DNA from: Natrinema salaciae
GTDB taxonomy: Archaea; Halobacteriota; Halobacteria; Halobacteriales; Natrialbaceae
Direction: 5' to 3'
Assembly: GCF_900110865.1 (NCBI RefSeq)
Contig: NZ_FOFD01000002.1
Location: 430,835-494,834 of the forward strand
Length of the DNA stretch: 64,000 nt
Below, piece by piece: positions 1-7,654 of this stretch (the first letter of the stretch is position 1; each line of letters opens with the position of its first letter). The position numbers were made by a program, and so were the translations under genes. Under the pieces are notes generated by a model. That model was not told the origin of the DNA, made no database searches, and saw nothing but the letters and a program-made list of their open reading frames with translations.

Positions 1-1
1 C

Positions 2-1015
2 GCGGCGTCGAAGCTCATTCCCGACGGGATTCGACCTGACGACAGGACCCTCGGCGTGTTGCCGCTGTTTCACATCTACGGGATGACCGTCGTGATGAAC
101 ACGTCGCTGTTCAACGGCGCCGCGTACTACCCGATGGCCGCGTGGGACGCACAGGAGGCCGTCTCCCTCATCGAGGACGAGGAGCTGACGATCTTGCACG
201 GCGTGCCGGCGATGTACAACGACATCATCAACCAGCCCGACGCCGAGGAGTTCGACATGTCGTCGCTGCGGCTCTGTGGCGTCGGCGGCTCCGGGATCCC
301 CGTCGAGGTCCTGCGCCGGTTCGAAGAGCTCTACGAGCCGAAGATCTACGAGGGGTACGGGCTCACCGAGACCAGTCCGATCACCCACTTCAACAGCCCG
401 CTCGAGGGCCGCCGGGTCGGCAGCGTGGGGAAGACAGTCCCGGGCGTCGACTCGAAGGTCGTCGACGAGGACTTCGAGGAGGTGCCACCGGTCGAGGAGG
501 GGCCGATCGACGAGGAGAACGCCGACCTCCGCGAGATCACCGGCGAGATCGTCGTCGCCGGGCGGAACGTGATGAAAGGCTACTACGGCCTGCCCGACGC
601 CAACGAGGAGGTGTTCACCGAGGAGGGTGGCCGCCGCTGGTTCCACACCGGCGATATCGGCTACAGGGACGAAGACGGCTTCTTCTACGTCGTCGACCGC
701 GAGAAACACATGATCGTCACCGGCGGCTACAACGTCTATCCGCGCGAGGTCGAGGAGCTCCTCTTCGAGCATCCCGACGTCGCCGACGCCGCGGTGGCCG
801 GCATCCCCGACGAACGCCGCGGGGAGACCGTCAAGGCGTTCATCGTCCGAACGCCGGATGCCGACGTCACCGAGGACGAGATCAAGGAGTACTGCCTGAC
901 CAACCTCGCGGAGTACAAACACCCGCGCGAGGTCGAATTCGTCGACGAACTGCCCCGGACCACGACCGGGAAAGTGCAGAAGTTCAAGCTCCGCGAACAG
1001 GAGGGAGGTGAATAA
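2..1015 (+). CDS. Acyl-CoA synthetase, AMP-forming (C-terminal part, 5' truncated)
   Basis: This gene runs in from the left edge; the reading frame is open from base 2, so the N-terminal part with the ATP-binding P-loop is missing. The visible ~337 residues carry the ANL-superfamily signatures: YEGYGLTETSP (adenylate-binding motif), WFHTGDIGYRDEDGFFYVVD (hinge aspartate region), a K-rich REKHMIVTGGYNVYPREVE segment and the C-terminal catalytic lysine motif PRTTTGKVQKFKLRE. Such enzymes activate a carboxylic acid, probably a fatty or aromatic acid here, to its CoA thioester with ATP. The stop overlaps the next start by one base (TAATG), so the downstream crotonase is translationally coupled, suggesting both act on the same acid. 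Substrate cannot be read from the sequence. Confidence 0.93.
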   Translation, partial: AASKLIPDGIRPDDRTLGVLPLFHIYGMTVVMNTSLFNGAAYYPMAAWDAQEAVSLIEDEELTILHGVPAMYNDIINQPDAEEFDMSSLRLCGVGGSGIPVEVLRRFEELYEPKIYEGYGLTETSPITHFNSPLEGRRVGSVGKTVPGVDSKVVDEDFEEVPPVEEGPIDEENADLREITGEIVVAGRNVMKGYYGLPDANEEVFTEEGGRRWFHTGDIGYRDEDGFFYVVDREKHMIVTGGYNVYPREVEELLFEHPDVADAAVAGIPDERRGETVKAFIVRTPDADVTEDEIKEYCLTNLAEYKHPREVEFVDELPRTTTGKVQKFKLREQEGGE

Positions 1016-1815
1016 TGACACTTGGTGACGACGTCCTCCTCGAGATCGAAGACGAGGGGGTCGCGACGATTACGCTCAACCAGCCGGACCGACGAAACCC
1101 CCTCTCGGAGGGGATCAGTGCGGGACTCACCGAGGCGTTCGACGAGATCGAAGACAGCGACGCCCGCTGCGTGATCGTCGAGGGATCGGGCGGGTCGTTC
1201 TCGGCCGGCGGCGACATCGAGGCGATGATCGAGGGAATCGAAAACGAGGTCCCCGCAGACGAACGGGTCCGCACGCTCGAGCGGTCGACGAACGAACTGA
1301 TGCGGCGGCTGATCGACTTCCCGGTGCCGACGGTCGCGGCCATCGACGGCCCCGCCGTCGGTGCCGGTGCGAACCTGGCGCTGGCCTGTGACATGCAACT
1401 CGCCACCGAGGACGCCGTCTTCGGCTTCGTCTTCCGGCAGGTCGGCCTGAGCGTCGACGCCGGCACCTCCTACCTGCTCCCCCGGGTCGTCGGGGAAAAC
1501 GTCGCGAAGGAACTCGTCCTCACGGGCGACATCATCGGCGCGGATCGCGCCCACGACCTCGGGCTGGTCAACCACGTCTACGCCGCCGACGAGTTCGACG
1601 AGCAACTCGAAGCGTTCGTCGACAAGATCGTCTCCGGCCCGCCGATCGCGCTCCGTCACGCCAACCGCCTCCTCGGCGAGGGCCTCGAGAAGTCACTCGG
1701 ACAGGCCCTGACCGACGAGGCGACGGCGCAGGGACTCGTCTTCGAGACCGCGGACCACGAAGAGGGCGTCAGCGCCTTCTTCGAGGACCGCGATCCCGAG
1801 TACGAAGGACGGTAG
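1015..1815 (+). CDS. Enoyl-CoA hydratase/isomerase (crotonase) family, PaaG-like
   Basis: A 266-residue crotonase-fold protein with the oxyanion-hole segments SFSAGGDIEAM and AIDGPAVGAGANLALACD. The two glutamates used by true enoyl-CoA hydratases are not there: the first site reads GAGANLALACD and the second GLSVDAGTSYLLPRVVG. The GL-x2-D-x-G-x-S-x2-LPR pattern with a central Asp resembles PaaG/enoyl-CoA isomerases, so isomerisation is more likely than hydration. The upstream neighbour is an acyl-CoA ligase whose stop overlaps this start, so the two form an operon. Family is certain; the exact substrate is inferred. Confidence 0.92.
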   Translation: MTLGDDVLLEIEDEGVATITLNQPDRRNPLSEGISAGLTEAFDEIEDSDARCVIVEGSGGSFSAGGDIEAMIEGIENEVPADERVRTLERSTNELMRRLIDFPVPTVAAIDGPAVGAGANLALACDMQLATEDAVFGFVFRQVGLSVDAGTSYLLPRVVGENVAKELVLTGDIIGADRAHDLGLVNHVYAADEFDEQLEAFVDKIVSGPPIALRHANRLLGEGLEKSLGQALTDEATAQGLVFETADHEEGVSAFFEDRDPEYEGR

Positions 1816-1989
1816 GCCGGTCACCGCCGGTGCCGACGTGAGTTGCCGTCTGCTGCCGGTGGCCGGACTAACCGGATGGTCCGTGATCACCGAAAACGGT
1901 ATGACGGTTCGGTCACGGCGTCGCTCCACACGGTTTCGGATCGACTCGTCTCCGGAATTATTTCCGTTCCTCCATTGAGGTATGTTCCC

Positions 1990-2388
1990 ATGTCGCCGTT
2001 CCCATCCCGTGCCCCGATACGGTCACCAACCGGAATTGCAGTCGGTCTCCTGTGGCTAGTGGGCACCGGATACGGTATCGTTAGCGCCGGTTCTATCCTC
2101 GTCTTTTCGATTCTCCCGATCGCCCTCGTCGTCGCTCTCGCTTCCCTGTCTCTCTGTTATCGACTGGTCGTCGCAATCGAACACATCGCCGACGAATCGA
2201 GCGAAAGCCACTCGGCGCGGCGCAACAGCGGAGTCCCTACAGCGGCGCGACGTGAATCGGGCTCGTGGCGACGATCAGCCACGTCACGAGCAGTCCGGTC
2301 AGAACGCCACCGGTCAGCGACGAGTCGGTCAGCCGCGTGGTGGCCGTCGCGACGACGGTCGCGACCACGAGGGTCCCCGTCGCGGTAA
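1990..2388 (+). CDS. Small membrane protein with a run-on C terminus
   Basis: The ATG at 1990 lies about 30 nt after a TATA-like GAATTATTT (1955-1963), fitting a leaderless transcript. Residues 1-75 look real: a short basic start, two hydrophobic helices (about 12-32 and 34-56) and an amphipathic end. From roughly base 2237 onward the frame enters the 3' end of the convergent hydrolase gene and turns into an arginine/serine-rich antisense translation, which suggests the original stop was lost. The native protein was probably about 80-90 residues. No family recognised. Confidence 0.45.
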   Translation: MSPFPSRAPIRSPTGIAVGLLWLVGTGYGIVSAGSILVFSILPIALVVALASLSLCYRLVVAIEHIADESSESHSARRNSGVPTAARRESGSWRRSATSRAVRSERHRSATSRSAAWWPSRRRSRPRGSPSR

Positions 2389-4063
2389 TCGCCGTGATCG
2401 CCAGCGGACCTGCACTCGGAACGGGCATCCCGTAGCCGAGGAACAGCGGTACGTACTGGACGGCGAGGAAGACGACAAGTCCGCCGCAGGTGACTGCGAG
2501 TGCTCGGCCGAGCGCTCGAGGGAGCGATTTCGAGCCGCCGACGCCGACGCCGACGACGCTCTCGAGGCCGGCGGCGAAGGCGACGGCAGCGGCCGTGATC
2601 GGGAGGACGTACACCGCAAGCGAGATCCATCGGAGGGCCGACAGCGGACTGAACCCGATCATCCAGGCGTCGAGCGCACCGCCGGCGACGGCGTCAGCGA
2701 CGGCTGCGATGGCGTACAGTGCACCACTACCAGCGACGGCTGCCAGCAGTGCACGACCCGCTGTGGATCGGTCCGGACGGAGCGCCCGAAGCGACGCCCG
2801 ATCGACGCCGCCGTGTCGCCAGCGAACGATGCCGGCGGCGAGCGCGATGGTGCCGGCGATCCAGAGGACGTAGCCGTGCGTGAGTTGCTGGTGGGTCAGC
2901 CGAGTCGTCGGAACGACGACGGTTCCGATCGCGTACAGCGGGTAGATCGTCAGCGCAGGAAGCGCCGAGAGGCCGAGGGTCGTGGACCGGGCGACCCTGC
3001 TTTCGGCGTCGCGATCGGCTCGAGTCGCCCGACCAGCCGTATCGCCCGTCCGACGCCAGACGAGTGCGGTTACTCCGACCCCGACGACGAGGCCGCCGAG
3101 GAGCGCGAGCGCGTGGCCGATCGAGGCCCAGTACCAGCGCTGGTCGTCGACGGAGGGCTCCTCGGCACCGCCGGTCGTGCGTTCGATCCACTCGACGGTG
3201 TCCCCGACCGCCGTCGTCGACCGGTGCATTCCGCTGTGGATCGTCGGCGGTGCGGTGTACGTTCGTGCGGTGCCGTCCTCGATCGAACCGTAGGTCGTCC
3301 CCGGTTCGATCGCCGAGGCGGTCGGGAACGCACCCGCCATTTTGTCGCCCTCGTTGACGTCGCCCGGCACCGACTCGTTCCACATGGCTGGACTGAACTC
3401 GTCGTAGGGCGCGTAGACGACGGCCATGTTCCGTGGGAACGTCTCGTTCGCCCCCGGTGCGCCCGAGAACCCCCACGTCGAACCGATCAGCGTGAGCGAC
3501 TGATAGCCGTCCGGATGGGCCTCGGCGGCCGCCAGCGAGGCGAAGCCGCCCATGGAGTGTCCTGCCAGTGCGACCCGACTCTCGTCGACCGTCTCGAGCG
3601 AGCGCGTGTACTCGAGGCTCGCGGGGCCGCCCCAGCCGTCCGCGAACGCCGGCGGGTCGGAGCCGCCGTGGCCGGGCTGGTCGACCGTGACGGCGACGTA
3701 GCCCCGATCGGCGAGTTCGGTCGCGAAACTGGACATCGTCCCGCGATGACCGGTATAGCCGTGGATCAACAGCGCCGCGGGTGCGGGATCGTCCGGACTC
3801 GCACCGACGGGCTCGTAGACGGTCGCCGACAGCTCGAGCCCCGACTCGGTCTCGATGGTCGTCTCGCGGACGTCGACGTCGCCACTGCTGGTGGTCGCCC
3901 AGTTGCCGACTCCCGTTCCCCCGACGACGAGCAACAGACCGACGACGATCGCGACCAGTAGTCGTCGCGTCCCGATTCCCCCGCTCCCCGATCGGAGACG
4001 TCCGGAACTCCCGGCCCCGTCCGGATCGGCGTCGATCGATTCGCGCGTATTCGACTCGCTCAT
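2237..4063 (-). CDS. Membrane-anchored alpha/beta hydrolase with polytopic C-terminal domain
   Basis: 608 residues. After a charged N-terminus there is one transmembrane helix (about 34-52), then an alpha/beta hydrolase domain (about 65-300) with the oxyanion-hole motif LLIHGYTGH (HG at 101-102), a DQPGHGGSD segment and the nucleophile elbow GHSMGG (Ser170). The C-terminal half holds about eight predicted helices. The catalytic domain would therefore face outside and be tethered to a polytopic domain. Substrate unknown; an esterase or lipase-like activity is a family-level guess. The 3' end overlaps the run-on of the small convergent membrane protein by about 150 nt. The ATG at 4063 is used because the hydrophobic anchor follows directly. 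Confidence 0.85.
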   Translation of the reverse strand: MSESNTRESIDADPDGAGSSGRLRSGSGGIGTRRLLVAIVVGLLLVVGGTGVGNWATTSSGDVDVRETTIETESGLELSATVYEPVGASPDDPAPAALLIHGYTGHRGTMSSFATELADRGYVAVTVDQPGHGGSDPPAFADGWGGPASLEYTRSLETVDESRVALAGHSMGGFASLAAAEAHPDGYQSLTLIGSTWGFSGAPGANETFPRNMAVVYAPYDEFSPAMWNESVPGDVNEGDKMAGAFPTASAIEPGTTYGSIEDGTARTYTAPPTIHSGMHRSTTAVGDTVEWIERTTGGAEEPSVDDQRWYWASIGHALALLGGLVVGVGVTALVWRRTGDTAGRATRADRDAESRVARSTTLGLSALPALTIYPLYAIGTVVVPTTRLTHQQLTHGYVLWIAGTIALAAGIVRWRHGGVDRASLRALRPDRSTAGRALLAAVAGSGALYAIAAVADAVAGGALDAWMIGFSPLSALRWISLAVYVLPITAAAVAFAAGLESVVGVGVGGSKSLPRALGRALAVTCGGLVVFLAVQYVPLFLGYGMPVPSAGPLAITAITATGTLVVATVVATATTRLTDSSLTGGVLTGLLVTWLIVATSPIHVAPL

Positions 4064-4330
4064 CGTGTATGAAACGTGAGACGTGACATACGAATGTATC
4101 GAATCAGCGCCCGAAATAAACGCTGTTCGGAGAACGCGGGTTTACTGACTGGTGTCGAGAGACGGTGCAGCCTCGAGTGGCGAACGCAATCACGGGCTGA
4201 ACGGATTCGCAGTCTTCACTTCGACGACGGGAGCGAGACGGGTACGGATGGGCCGCACGGCTGGTCCGTTTCCGGTCGTGGAGAAAGACCGTCTCGAATC
4301 CGTCGCAGAGAGGGATGGTCTCGGGCCGGT

Positions 4331-4786
4331 TTACTCGGATGGCACTGACCCGGTCCCGATCGGCACGAGCGACGACACTCGCGCGTTCTCCTTTATTTTG
4401 AGCCCGCCATCGGCGACCGTCAGCGGGATCAACGGCAGGTGATCTCGGACCTGCATCGAGGGATGTGAGCCACCGCGGGCCAGCAACTCGTTGCGCGGCT
4501 GGAGCTGTGCCGGTTCCGCGAGGTCGGTGAGGAACTCGTTGTGCTGGATCACGTACTGGCCGCCGTCGAGGTGCCACCAGCCGAACTCGTCGTGCGGATG
4601 CTCGAGTTCCGTCGGGATCGGCTCGAGGTCGGCGTCCGCGAGTTCGTCGCCGCCGAAGTCGAGACGGCCGGGGGCGGCCACCTCGTAGACGGCGCTGACC
4701 GTCAGATCGATCCCGTGGTCGGAGATCTGTATCGGTTCGTACACCAGGTTGTCGACGGAATCGGCGAGGGGATGGTCGGCGGACAT
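4331..4786 (-). CDS. dCTP deaminase/dUTPase-like protein
   Basis: A 151-residue protein starting at the ATG at 4786; the frame stays open to 4831 but that extension is not needed and a T-rich stretch lies there. The second half (about 95-141) reads AQLQPRNELLARGGSHPSMQ followed by a short turn and GGLKIKENARVSSL, which resembles the jelly-roll core of the dCTP deaminase/dUTPase superfamily as found in haloarchaea. The function would be trimming dCTP or dUTP pools. The usual catalytic residues cannot be verified by eye, so this could also be an uncharacterised member of the fold. It is a single-gene unit. Confidence 0.6.
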   Translation of the reverse strand: MSADHPLADSVDNLVYEPIQISDHGIDLTVSAVYEVAAPGRLDFGGDELADADLEPIPTELEHPHDEFGWWHLDGGQYVIQHNEFLTDLAEPAQLQPRNELLARGGSHPSMQVRDHLPLIPLTVADGGLKIKENARVSSLVPIGTGSVPSE

Positions 4787-5284
4787 ATCGAGTGGTACGA
4801 CGGTTCCGAGCGTCAAAAAGGATACTGTCACACCGTCGCGAGTATCGAAAGGTATCGACCGCTCGAAGCGGGTCGAGGACGATCGCGTTTCGCTCGAGCC
4901 TCACCATTCCAATCGAATTGGCAGGATTAAAATCGCAGTCTAGCGAGCGCTGCTGCGTTTGTTGGTGCAACTGTACGATCCATCCACCGACGGCCCCTCG
5001 AACGTCCTCGGGAAGAAGTATTCCCTGGCCAATTCCTTGTTTTCTAACACGAAAAGGATCCACTTGATAAGAAACAACGATGTGGAGAACAGAGAAGCGT
5101 CATGAAAGCCCCCAATTTTCGCCAGAGTACATCCAAACGGTTACTAGTTCAACGGTGCTCCTTAGCTCAGATGAACTAACAGATTTGCTACTTCTCAAAC
5201 GTCTATTGGCTAAGTATCTCCTAAGCTGAGTGAGGAATATTTATTACCCATATAGTTTAAATATATCTATGGTGAAGCAATAAG
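4787..5284. other. Gene-free stretch entering the A+T-rich island
   Basis: No credible coding frame on either strand. The left third is normal GC and contains the promoter side of the dCTP deaminase-like gene; from about 4900 the base composition drops and poly-A/T runs appear, leading to the promoter of the small membrane protein at 5285. I saw no tRNA-like cloverleaf or transposase remnant. Confidence 0.6.
5237..5275 (+). promoter_or_regulatory. Promoter and ribosome-binding site of the 129-residue membrane protein
   Basis: ATATTTATTA (5237-5246) is a TATA-like element and a second, TTTAAATATAT, lies at 5256-5266. GGTGA at 5271-5275, nine bases before the ATG at 5285, matches the anti-Shine-Dalgarno. 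The first TATA would give a transcript starting near 5268 with a short leader containing this site. Confidence 0.5.
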
Positions 5285-5674
5285 ATGGCTGGCTACCAGA
5301 TATCTAAGGAAACGAAGAAATTGCTCGAAAATTTACTTTTTGGAGCTAGCGGCATCGTGTTTACTTTTCTGATTGTCGGGGATATAATGGAGTACGTGGC
5401 CCTTATTTCTGATCGCTATCCGATGGTCCTTACAGGATCGTTGTTCGCTGTTTTCTCATTTTATTTTTTTGAGATTACAAAATGGGGATCAAAAATCGAT
5501 AAGCGATTCCGAAAGTCGATGATTTTTACGGCGGTTACATTAGTTATATTGTTTATATCCGTGGCTTATATCGTGATAAGTACAGAAGTTGTTACCCGCT
5601 CCTCGGTCGTCGTCTTCCTGATTGGGTATTCCCTAATGTTACCGATAATATCGTTGGTCGCTTATTTACGGTGA
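5285..5674 (+). CDS. Four-helix membrane protein beside the halocin-like gene (candidate immunity protein)
   Basis: 129 residues with four hydrophobic segments (about 18-36, 46-62, 80-100 and 106-127) joined by short charged loops, and a basic patch KWGSKIDKRFRKS between helices two and three. No family recognised. Codon use is A/T-rich and lysine/isoleucine-rich, unlike flanking genes, which points to recent acquisition together with its neighbour. It converges on the halocin C8-like gene, and the two 3' ends overlap by nine bases. By position and shape it could be a membrane immunity or accessory protein for that peptide, but this is inference only; no motif demonstrates it. Confidence 0.75.
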   Translation: MAGYQISKETKKLLENLLFGASGIVFTFLIVGDIMEYVALISDRYPMVLTGSLFAVFSFYFFEITKWGSKIDKRFRKSMIFTAVTLVILFISVAYIVISTEVVTRSSVVVFLIGYSLMLPIISLVAYLR

Positions 5675-6493
5675 ACCCGGGCCATACGATGAATCTGGGC
5701 CGCAGACCTCGTGCTCCACGAGCTCCGACGAGTCACAGAGATTACAATTCTCTTCATCTGCTACCTGCCAAATCCATACTCCTCCCTCTGCTAAACAAAG
5801 TATGACCCCAGCCCATCCACCACTTATTACGGCCAGTCCACAGCCACCATAAGCAAGTCCAATTGATGCGACGCAACTCCAATTAACATTATTACACTCT
5901 TCTGAAATATACTCTACACAATTTTCTCCATCAAGCGAGTCCTGGGTACTGATGTCAGATTTTGATGATATCTCCCTCGTATTTCCATCCGCATCGCCAA
6001 TGCTCAACGCTGACTCCGTAACTTTTCCGTTATTCTCAAACAGGCGTGTTTGTGTCTTCGCCGTATCATCAAGAATAGTTAACACACATCCGGGGGCAGA
6101 ATTACTTTCTTTATTGTTCCATGTTAAGAAGATGGACGAACTGTTTTCCGAATGCCGGTTCTTTTTCAGCCGGGAGTAATTGACTGTCACAACTCGGTAT
6201 TGGTTTTTCCCGGCGTCCGTTTTATTAGACTCGCTAACCTGAAATACGCTCCCTGTCTCCAATTCAGGATAGATCGGTTCATCGATATTGTCCTGTAACC
6301 GCTGAGCCTCTTCAGAAAAAATCACATCAAAAAGAATGTTTCGTTTTTTATGACCCTCTATTTTTTCTACGGTGCGATTTTTTTCGATTGCTGTCGCTCC
6401 TCCGGACAGACCTACAATTGACAAGCCTGCTAGACTAGCCGATCGGAGAACGTTTCTTCTGTTCAACGACCTTCTCTTACCTTTTTCTTTCAT
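5666..6493 (-). CDS. Halocin C8-like precursor (Tat signal plus Cys-rich C-terminal peptide)
   Basis: A 275-residue precursor. It begins with a twin-arginine signal, NRRNVLRSA at 11-19 followed by a hydrophobic LAGLSIVGLSGGATA stretch, so it is predicted to be exported folded by Tat. Residues ~37-185 are a charged, lysine/asparagine-rich proregion. The last ~85 residues form a compact Cys-rich domain with eight cysteines at 192, 200, 207, 218, 233, 250, 253 and 264 and glycine-rich hydrophobic helices between them. This plan (about 280 residues, Tat signal, long proregion, C-terminal disulfide-rich peptide) matches haloarchaeal halocin C8, whose known proregion confers immunity. The ATG at 6493 was chosen because a TATA box lies just upstream; the longer frame to 6547 starts before that TATA. 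Composition is A/T-rich. The peptide sequence is clearly diverged from halocin C8. Confidence 0.75.
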   Translation of the reverse strand: MKEKGKRRSLNRRNVLRSASLAGLSIVGLSGGATAIEKNRTVEKIEGHKKRNILFDVIFSEEAQRLQDNIDEPIYPELETGSVFQVSESNKTDAGKNQYRVVTVNYSRLKKNRHSENSSSIFLTWNNKESNSAPGCVLTILDDTAKTQTRLFENNGKVTESALSIGDADGNTREISSKSDISTQDSLDGENCVEYISEECNNVNWSCVASIGLAYGGCGLAVISGGWAGVILCLAEGGVWIWQVADEENCNLCDSSELVEHEVCGPDSSYGPGSP

Positions 6494-6811
6494 CTTCACA
6501 CAATAGTTAAAGCACCAACTATATATAACTTTCTGGGTGGAAACCACAAAGAATTAGTGGGCATTCTGATATTGGTGCCACTGATGTCGGCTTCATCCAC
6601 CAGGTCAAACCCTATAGCATCCGCCTCTCACCGCCTGTAAAGCCGTTGTGATGATAGGGCCAGCGTATGTCTCGGCTCGAGATCGAATGACTATCGGCCA
6701 CCTGTCGCATCCATCGTGTTCTGCAGCGATCCGTCTCCGGACAACGACACGCTGTTTTCGGCCAACGGTAAGCGAATCCACCCTATAGGGGCGGGTTTCC
6801 GCGCTGTACTG
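6494..6811. other. Gene-free stretch upstream of the halocin-like gene
   Basis: Contains the TATA element of the halocin-like gene on the minus strand and then returns to normal GC by about 6650, marking the right edge of the A+T-rich island. No convincing gene; a 28-codon acidic fragment on the minus strand near 6560-6640 starts directly after a stop and is too short to call. Confidence 0.55.
6519..6530 (-). promoter_or_regulatory. TATA element of the halocin-like gene
   Basis: Read on the minus strand this is AGTTATATATAG, centred about 30 nt before the ATG at 6493. It supports the 6493 start and rules out the upstream in-frame start at 6547. Confidence 0.6.
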
Positions 6812-7654
6812 CTATGAGAGTTCGGCCCGTTCGAACCGCCAGTAGCCGATCGCGATCGGGATGATTGCCCAAGCGAGCAACATCGCAAACCCGAACAGGT
6901 CGGGGCCGTGAACGCTGGCGACCGTTCCGTTCGCAGCGTTTTCGACGAGTTCCGCCATGTTGTATCGCGAACCGTCAAACACGTGAACGGGGTTGAGTCG
7001 GGTCGCGTAGAGATACCACGTCGGCCCGTCGGCAGTCACGATATGATCTAACCCCTGCGTGCTCGCGCTCCCGGTGAACAAGAGCGCGAAAATCGGAAGC
7101 ACGGTCGCTTCCCAGAGCGCCAGAAACAGGACGAACAACCCGACGATAGCGGCGACCGCTCGAGTCTCGCTCGAAACGCTGCTCGAGATGCCGACGGTCA
7201 TCCCGGTCCACGCGAACCCGTAGAGGAACAGGAGGGCCGCCGCGCCGACCAGTTCGTACGGATTGACGTTCTCGAGTCGCACGAACGAGAGGGCGATCAA
7301 CGTGACGACCGTGACCGACATGATGACCAGAAAGACGACCATTCGGCCGAGGTACTTGCCGAATACCACGTCGCGACGCCGTCCCGGAAGGCCGAGCAGA
7401 ATGCGTATTCGCCCCGACGTGCGCTCGCCGACGATCGACTTGTAGCCGAGAACGATCGCGACGAACGGAACGAACATCCCGAACGGATTGATCGCATACA
7501 GTATCGGGTTGTTCTCCGCTCGCTCGAGCAACGCTCCCGAGTCGTTCCACGCGAGCACGAGCACGAGCACCATGAGGGAGACGGCACCCCACAGGAGCCG
7601 GGATCGACTGGCGTCGGAGATATCCTTGCGCGCGATGGTTCCCATCTTGGTCAT
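6812..7654 (-). CDS. ABC transporter permease (NosY/ABC-2 type)
   Basis: 280 residues with about six membrane helices: one near 20-38, two at ~55-70 and ~105-128, then ~140-160, ~172-200 and a last one near 255-270. The cytoplasmic loop after the second helix, with GERTSGRIRILLGLPGRRRD, is the typical ABC-2 permease signature that contacts the ATPase. The start overlaps the stop of the ATP-binding gene by 4 nt (ATGA), so it is the second gene of a two-gene operon. Single ATPase/single permease exporters of this type move lipids, antibiotics or peptides; the substrate is not evident. It ends about 320 nt upstream of the halocin-like gene on the same strand. Confidence 0.9.
   Translation of the reverse strand: MTKMGTIARKDISDASRSRLLWGAVSLMVLVLVLAWNDSGALLERAENNPILYAINPFGMFVPFVAIVLGYKSIVGERTSGRIRILLGLPGRRRDVVFGKYLGRMVVFLVIMSVTVVTLIALSFVRLENVNPYELVGAAALLFLYGFAWTGMTVGISSSVSSETRAVAAIVGLFVLFLALWEATVLPIFALLFTGSASTQGLDHIVTADGPTWYLYATRLNPVHVFDGSRYNMAELVENAANGTVASVHGPDLFGFAMLLAWAIIPIAIGYWRFERAELS

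Noticed and set aside
736-1659. 307-residue minus-strand frame across the ligase and crotonase genes
   Set aside because: Antisense shadow of two well-supported genes; composition is arginine/aspartate-rich with no domain.
2252-3961. 569-residue plus-strand frame opposite the alpha/beta hydrolase
   Set aside because: Arginine/glycine-rich shadow of the hydrolase gene, whose motifs are clear on the other strand.
4104-5063. 319-residue minus-strand frame overlapping the dCTP deaminase-like gene
   Set aside because: Mostly arginine-rich and overlaps a better gene in another frame.
6560-6640. Short minus-strand fragment (about 28 acidic codons) upstream of the halocin-like gene
   Set aside because: Begins directly after a stop, too short, no homology pattern; at most a gene remnant.
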